Source: Micromussa lordhowensis (taxonomy: Eukaryota > Cnidaria > Anthozoa > Scleractinia > Lobophylliidae). Taken from it: DNA of 64,000 nucleotides. Below the pieces are notes generated by a model. It was not told the DNA's origin and ran no database searches. It saw nothing but the letters and a program-made list of their open reading frames with translations. Shown one piece after another: positions 60,002 through 64,000 of the stretch. The translations under genes were made by a program, and so were the position numbers. Every line of letters starts with the position of its first letter. Within the stretch, counting starts at the first letter, position 1. The DNA lies in contig OZ026608.1 of NCBI GenBank assembly GCA_964020085.1, positions 20,278,623-20,342,622 of the forward strand, written 5' to 3'.

Positions 60002-62927
60002 TGTGCTGCCTTTGTAAATTCATCTGCAAATGGTTAGACGTTCAGGTCTTCTCTGATAAGGACATAAACCGTAGGCCCCGTCTCCTGCATCTTCAGTGTT
60101 ACATGGTTAGCAGGGGACGTTAAAGAACCCACACACTTATTCAAAAGATTAGGGCACGTAGTTCCCGGTGTTGTGGTCTGGCCTTGTCTCATGGGTTGGT
60201 GTTTCACATAGGGTTAACCTCATTGCACCTTTCCCCCTTGGACAGAATTGTCCAAGAATTAAAGATGACTATGACTATGACTAATTCACTCTTATTTACC
60301 TCAAGTTGATAATCATTATACAGAAACAGCTTACATGGGATTGTCATCAACTTACTATCGCCTGCTTTGGATATAAATCTGATGAGAAGGTCATACTCCG
60401 GAAACTGAGCGAGTGATCCCACCTGGGCAAAACAGCGAAATGGTCGGTAACTGTTAATACTACGCACAATTATAAAAATCAACGTGAACAAAACTGAATA
60501 ATTAATAATGATAATAATAATAACGATAACGATAACGATAACGATAACGATAATAATAATAATACCAAGGCTTCGTAGCAGCACGAAGTAAGATATCGCT
60601 TTGATGAACCATACGATGCTTTTGAAGTTCGTTTTTTAATGAAGACAAAACATGTTTCGTATGGAACATCATCTAGCGTCATTTGTACAATGGAAAAAAA
60701 TTATGCAATAAATAGTGTGACAAAGTGAGATATTATATAATAAGAATAATTAAGGATTGTCTGTGTCCTTTGCGGTTGACTAGAGTAATTCCCTTGGTTT
60801 TGGTTTTACGGCTCGATTGAAAACCGCTCTGATAAAATGAATTATTAACTAATAAGTCTGACAGTCATTCAATTAAGTCAAACTACGATCAAAACTCAGA
60901 CAACTGTTATTCTCACTTTCGACTCCATAGAGCATTTCTTTTTTTATGCACTGAGCAATTTGTCATCCCCTGTTCACCAGTCATAGTCAACGAGGAATTT
61001 GAGTAAGCCTAGAGAGACACTTTTGTTTTGAGTACAAAAAAAGAAATTCTAAGAAACTGCAAACAGAAATGCTGACCTTTTTTCCTCGGGCCACATGCAA
61101 CTGCTTGTCAAGAATCCGCACAGACATGGAGGAAGTGATCGTGCTTACGAGAAGGGAAGACAAAACTATCCCGGTCAAAAACCACAAAATAGCGATTGAA
61201 CGACCCAGAATTGTCTTCGGATATCTGTCCCCATACCTAGCAGAATAGAACAAGCAATAACTGATGACATTCTAGGTAAAACGCACTGAGGCAAGGAAAC
61301 ACTGATTTTATCAAAACACCGATAAAATTCTGAGGCCAAGAGAGCAGTTTGATGCTAAAGTTACACTTCAGAAAGGGTTTCCTTACCCCACTGTTGTCAT
61401 GGTAACAAACGACCACCAAATCCCTTCCACTACTCCTTTATGAAACTTTTTTGTGTTGAATTGCTCACCATTAGATTCAGATTCCTGAAGAAGCAACAGT
61501 TATAAAGTAAGCCTCAAGACGTACATTTATAACCTGACGTGGAAAATCACGCATCTCCTACAAGTTAAGCCTGACTTTGTATCTTTTGCCTAGAGCGCAT
61601 GATTTTTTACTTTATATAAATTAGAGAAATAACGATTTGCATGCATGTGCACATGTACGCGCACGCGTACTCCCACTCTCTGGTGCTCGCACTCAGGCAC
61701 GCATGCTCAAACCGATTCACTTTTCAACAGACAGCCGCGATTTCCTGAAAGCACTCACCGCAAACCAAATGACAACCCCAGTTAAGACCGCCAGCACAAT
61801 GCTGACTGCAAAGATAGGCCAGCCCGCCAACACAGAATGCCCCACATCTCGAGCATATCCTGAGGGTGTCTTCTTCCTCGTCATCAGAGCCACGCCAGGC
61901 ACAGTGATGAGAGGGACGTACGGATGGAAGCCCCTGTAGGTTGTCTTCCCAATTGCTGACCTAACTGGGAAACGGAAGTCAACCTTAAAGCGGAGATCCG
62001 GCTCTGTGATACTTTCCGTTGTGTTGACAGTGTAACTTATGTTCCACGTCTTGTAGCTGTAACACGTGCCGCAGGAATCTTGAAGCATGTGCGCAAGTAG
62101 TTCTGGGATTAGACCACGAGGCTTACTGCGGCCTTGGATAACATATGGGGGACTGGGAACCCAGTTGGCAAGCATGAGGTGTGGACAGCGACAAGTTTCT
62201 GGAAAACAGAAAAGTGAAAACTGAACCAAATGATGAAAAACTGACAATCTGCTTAAAGTGAACGCATCCTTCGCAAATAAATAAGCTACAATTTTTAGCT
62301 AGAAGTAGCTACAAATTGAAGACATTCTAAAAGCCCAATCTAGCCCACAGCTAGGACTGTAGAGTGTAGAGGAAGGTAAAGGAGTATTTCTACAAACAAA
62401 CATATTAGCGATAAAACTGCCCTATTTTACCTTTCATTACGTTGTTAATTAACCCTTTTAGTTACGTCTAGTGCACTTGTCTCTATTACCAGAGATCTGG
62501 CAAAGACTTATTCCCATATCTGTCCCAATTCAAACGATGTGTACAGAAGTCGCGCTTCTCCATACACAGTCTTGAATTAAAAAAAAAAGGAATTTAATAT
62601 AAAAGTGAAGAATGATAGACCGTTATATACTTGCAAAAATGACTTTCTTGTTCTCCATCTTGTCATCTCTTGTCACAGGCTTCACAGTAATCTTATAAGT
62701 ACTGTATGTCGCCAGATCTTTCAATGACACATGTTGCGAAGCCGCGCTAACGTTCACAGAAGACTGGGACGAGTTGGTGATATTCTGGCCAGCCATGTTG
62801 ATTACTTCATAAGTCACGTGATAATGTGTTAATTGTTGTAGGACTCCATCACGTGGTTTGTCCCACGTGATTGTGATGTCGGTCGGGCTGCCATGATTAA
62901 TGGCTTTCATTTTAGGAAACAAAGTTT
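56344..62927 (-). CDS. Ionotropic glutamate receptor-like channel with K+ filter and FN3 domain (5' partial)
   Basis: Eight exons in perfect phase: 62631-62927, 61759-62198, 61387-61484, 61077-61236, 60356-60422, 57802-58079, 57304-57478, 56344-56540 (TAG). Order of domains: an FN3 module (one symmetrical 1-1 exon, ITITWDKP...THYHVTYEV...YKITVKPV); S1 half of the ligand-binding domain ([20 protein letters not shown]... PGVALMTRK); M1 ([20 protein letters not shown]); re-entrant pore [21 protein letters not shown]3 ([20 protein letters not shown]); S2 ([13 protein letters not shown]...[20 protein letters not shown]); M4 ([20 protein letters not shown]); and a 65-residue basic, Gln/Lys-rich cytoplasmic tail likely to form a helix. 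Topology is that of glutamate receptors, but the filter is that of K+ channels, as in bacterial GluR0 and rotifer AvGluR1. The 5' end (signal peptide, possible further FN3 modules) is outside the window. Ligand unknown. Confidence 0.88.
56653..56952 (+). mobile_element. tRNA-derived SINE, plus-strand copy
   Basis: A-box-like GGTGGCCTCGTGGTTAGTGC and B-box-like GTGTTCGAGCCC, then the same body as 5122-5325 including GACTAGCATCCCATCCAGGG. Extends to CTACCCTTTACC. In the last intron of the channel gene. Confidence 0.85.
57181..57194. repeat. Poly-C tract
   Basis: Run of 14 C in the last intron of the channel gene. Confidence 0.85.
58455..58740. mobile_element. Hairpin MITE (copy B)
   Basis: Copy of 54598-54895 with the same head and hairpin (GATATATCAAACACGAGAGAC...). 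In the channel-gene intron between the two S2 exons. Confidence 0.85.
58797..59519 (+). mobile_element. LINE 3' fragment, C-terminal RT region
   Basis: Frame-shifted pieces at 58797-59000 ([23 protein letters not shown]) and 58997-59314 ([49 protein letters not shown]), which are the usual last block of a non-LTR retrotransposon polyprotein. It ends in a (TTG)n tail at 59497-59519. Antisense in the channel-gene intron; a different family from 52319-54052. Confidence 0.8.
59690..59755. repeat. Fragment of the CCATGTTGGTGCCC repeat
   Basis: CTCCATGTTGGTGCCCTTCGGAGGGGCAACATTGG then GATGACGTCACATGAAAACC, shared in pieces with 8790-8830 and 9082-9116. Confidence 0.6.
60000..60285 (+). mobile_element. 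SINE-like dispersed element
   Basis: Contains GGTTAGCAGGGGACGTTAAA-GAACCCACACAC, a block common in marine invertebrate SINE/LINE 3' bodies, and ends in a short (GACTAT)n tail at 60265-60283. No tRNA head recognised, so it may be 5'-truncated. Confidence 0.55.
60510..60562. repeat. (AAT)n / (AACGAT)n microsatellite
   Basis: AATAATAAT, five ACGATA units, then AATAATAAT. The Ile/Val-rich reading frame over it is an artefact. Confidence 0.95.
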
Positions 62928-63914
62928 CTGCAGTAGAACAATGAAACTGTTAACATGGCTAGGAAACGTAATGGCCTCTACAGGCTTCAGTTATATAAAA
63001 TGAAAGGGATTTCGTAAGTTGAGGTATATGAAAGGGTAGGGAAATCTGTCATTAAATTCCAACGTGAACTGAATATAAAATAGTTGTTTTTTGAATAACA
63101 TCTTCTCTAGCTATACTTGATGTTTTCCGGTAAGTTTAGTTCATTAACTTCATTCCGGCCGAGGGTTTAGAAAAGAGATGCAGTGTTCTTAAGAGGAAAT
63201 GAATAATCGTGAATTTTACTTTCTTTTAAGAAATAAAAAAACATGTACCGTGTTTCTATCGAGTTATAGAAACACGAGTGGAAGTTTGTGAGAACGAGAA
63301 ATGCTGTGGATACACGGGATGACATGTGACTGAGTGTTTTCGCAACTTGTTCAAGTTCTTTCACGAGTGTTTCTTCAACTCCATAGGAACACCGAGAACA
63401 TGTTTTCTATTTCTTTAGCAAAATATCGCGACGAAAACAAGAAAAACAACTTGTTCACTTCGATAATCAAAAGGCAAATTCTCTTTGCTCGCGCCATCAT
63501 AACGTCAACAGCTCGTGCTAGTTCTGTGTTTTATCAACTATAGAATTCAATCTGCGAACCACTTTGATCATAAACACGTGTTTTTTTCTATAGATTTCAA
63601 TCCGCTTTTAATATTCAGTGTGACTCCACATTACTTGTGTCACCCATAACCTAGATGTCTGATCACCTTGCCAGCAACTACAATTACGGTATTTTGAAAC
63701 TGAGAAAAGAGGCAGAGTAGGTGACTATGATTAAATGAAGGCAGACGAGGCATACGCTGAATTGCAGTTCTAAACAAGCATCTTATGCCCATACGACTGT
63801 GTTTTATCAGTAATAAGGCATCGATGAGCAAACCAATCAGCTCCTTAGATTTGCAGTGGACGTAAACGAGTGTCTTCTAACATCACTTCTCAAACTCATT
63901 AACAATTCAATTAC
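62928..63914. other. Intron upstream of the FN3 exon
   Basis: No secure exon. A possible 33-nt phase 1-1 micro-exon at about 63668-63700 on the minus strand (TTTTCTCAG before, GTGATC after) would encode a Cys-containing linker; confidence is low. A small hairpin CCGTGTTTCTATCG...ATAGAAACACG is at 63249-63277. Confidence 0.35.
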
Positions 63915-64000
63915 ATTTAAGGGGGTAAGTTTCTATAGAAACTGTGGTGCTGCGTCGGTGGGGAGTATTACGATACGACGAAGGGCTAACGCTCGAAACG
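63915..64000. mobile_element. Penelope-like element end, cut by window edge
   Basis: AAGGGGGTAAGTTTCTATAG...TCGGTGGGGAGTATTACGAT is shared with 39003-39060. It runs into ACGACGAAGGGCTAACGCTC followed by GAAACG at 63976-64000, a hammerhead-like core. Confidence 0.6.

Noticed and set aside
60204..60682. Ile/Val/Leu-rich minus-strand frames resembling membrane segments
   Set aside because: Translation of the AAT/AACGAT microsatellite; only the exon 60356-60422 is real there.

Overview
The window is nuclear DNA of an animal, most likely an anthozoan cnidarian and probably a stony coral. The evidence is short exons with GT/AG introns, a vitellogenin with a cnidarian-like compact gene, single-copy animal genes (HDAC3, RMI2, a Tctex1 protein), and a very high load of short hairpin elements (MITEs), tRNA-derived SINEs, 5'-truncated LINEs and Penelope-like fragments. 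The species cannot be named from the sequence alone. All gene models below were built by hand from splice sites, reading phase and protein similarity known to me; every exon junction quoted keeps the reading frame.

Layout. 1-16.6 kb, minus strand: a vitellogenin gene (22 exons seen; its 3' end lies beyond position 1) with a signal peptide, the lipid-transport module, and an unexpected beta-trefoil-like block spliced in frame inside the C-terminal half. 19.6-20.3 kb: a 0.63 kb nearly perfect palindrome flanked by a 14-bp direct repeat. 20.7-26.1 kb, minus: a secreted trypsin-like serine protease with three tiny phase-1 exons between signal peptide and catalytic domain and Tyr in place of the oxyanion-hole Gly193. 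26.1-31.5 kb: no complete gene, but a TATA box with a possible orphan first exon at 28.1-28.35 kb, and several hairpins. 31.9-41.2 kb, minus: histone deacetylase 3 (17 exons, 427 codons). 42.6-43.4 kb, plus: RMI2, head-to-head with HDAC3 across a short shared promoter. 44.4-45.0 kb, plus: an intronless Tctex1-type dynein light chain. 45-50.8 kb: repeats only. 50.9-52.1 kb, plus: a small secreted one-sushi-domain protein, followed by a truncated LINE (52.3-54.05 kb) and, at 55.6 kb, a decayed paralogous sushi exon. 56.3-62.9 kb, minus: an ionotropic glutamate receptor-like channel with an FN3 ectodomain and a complete potassium-channel selectivity filter (TVGYGD); its 5' end is beyond the window.

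The genes do not form an operon or pathway; HDAC3/RMI2 are the only pair whose arrangement suggests shared regulation. The two most striking observations are the glutamate-receptor-like subunit with a K+ channel filter and the beta-trefoil insertion in vitellogenin. Next come the Tyr193 protease, the TSD-flanked hairpin family with a hammerhead-like core, and the dense TACATGTA palindromes confined to HDAC3.
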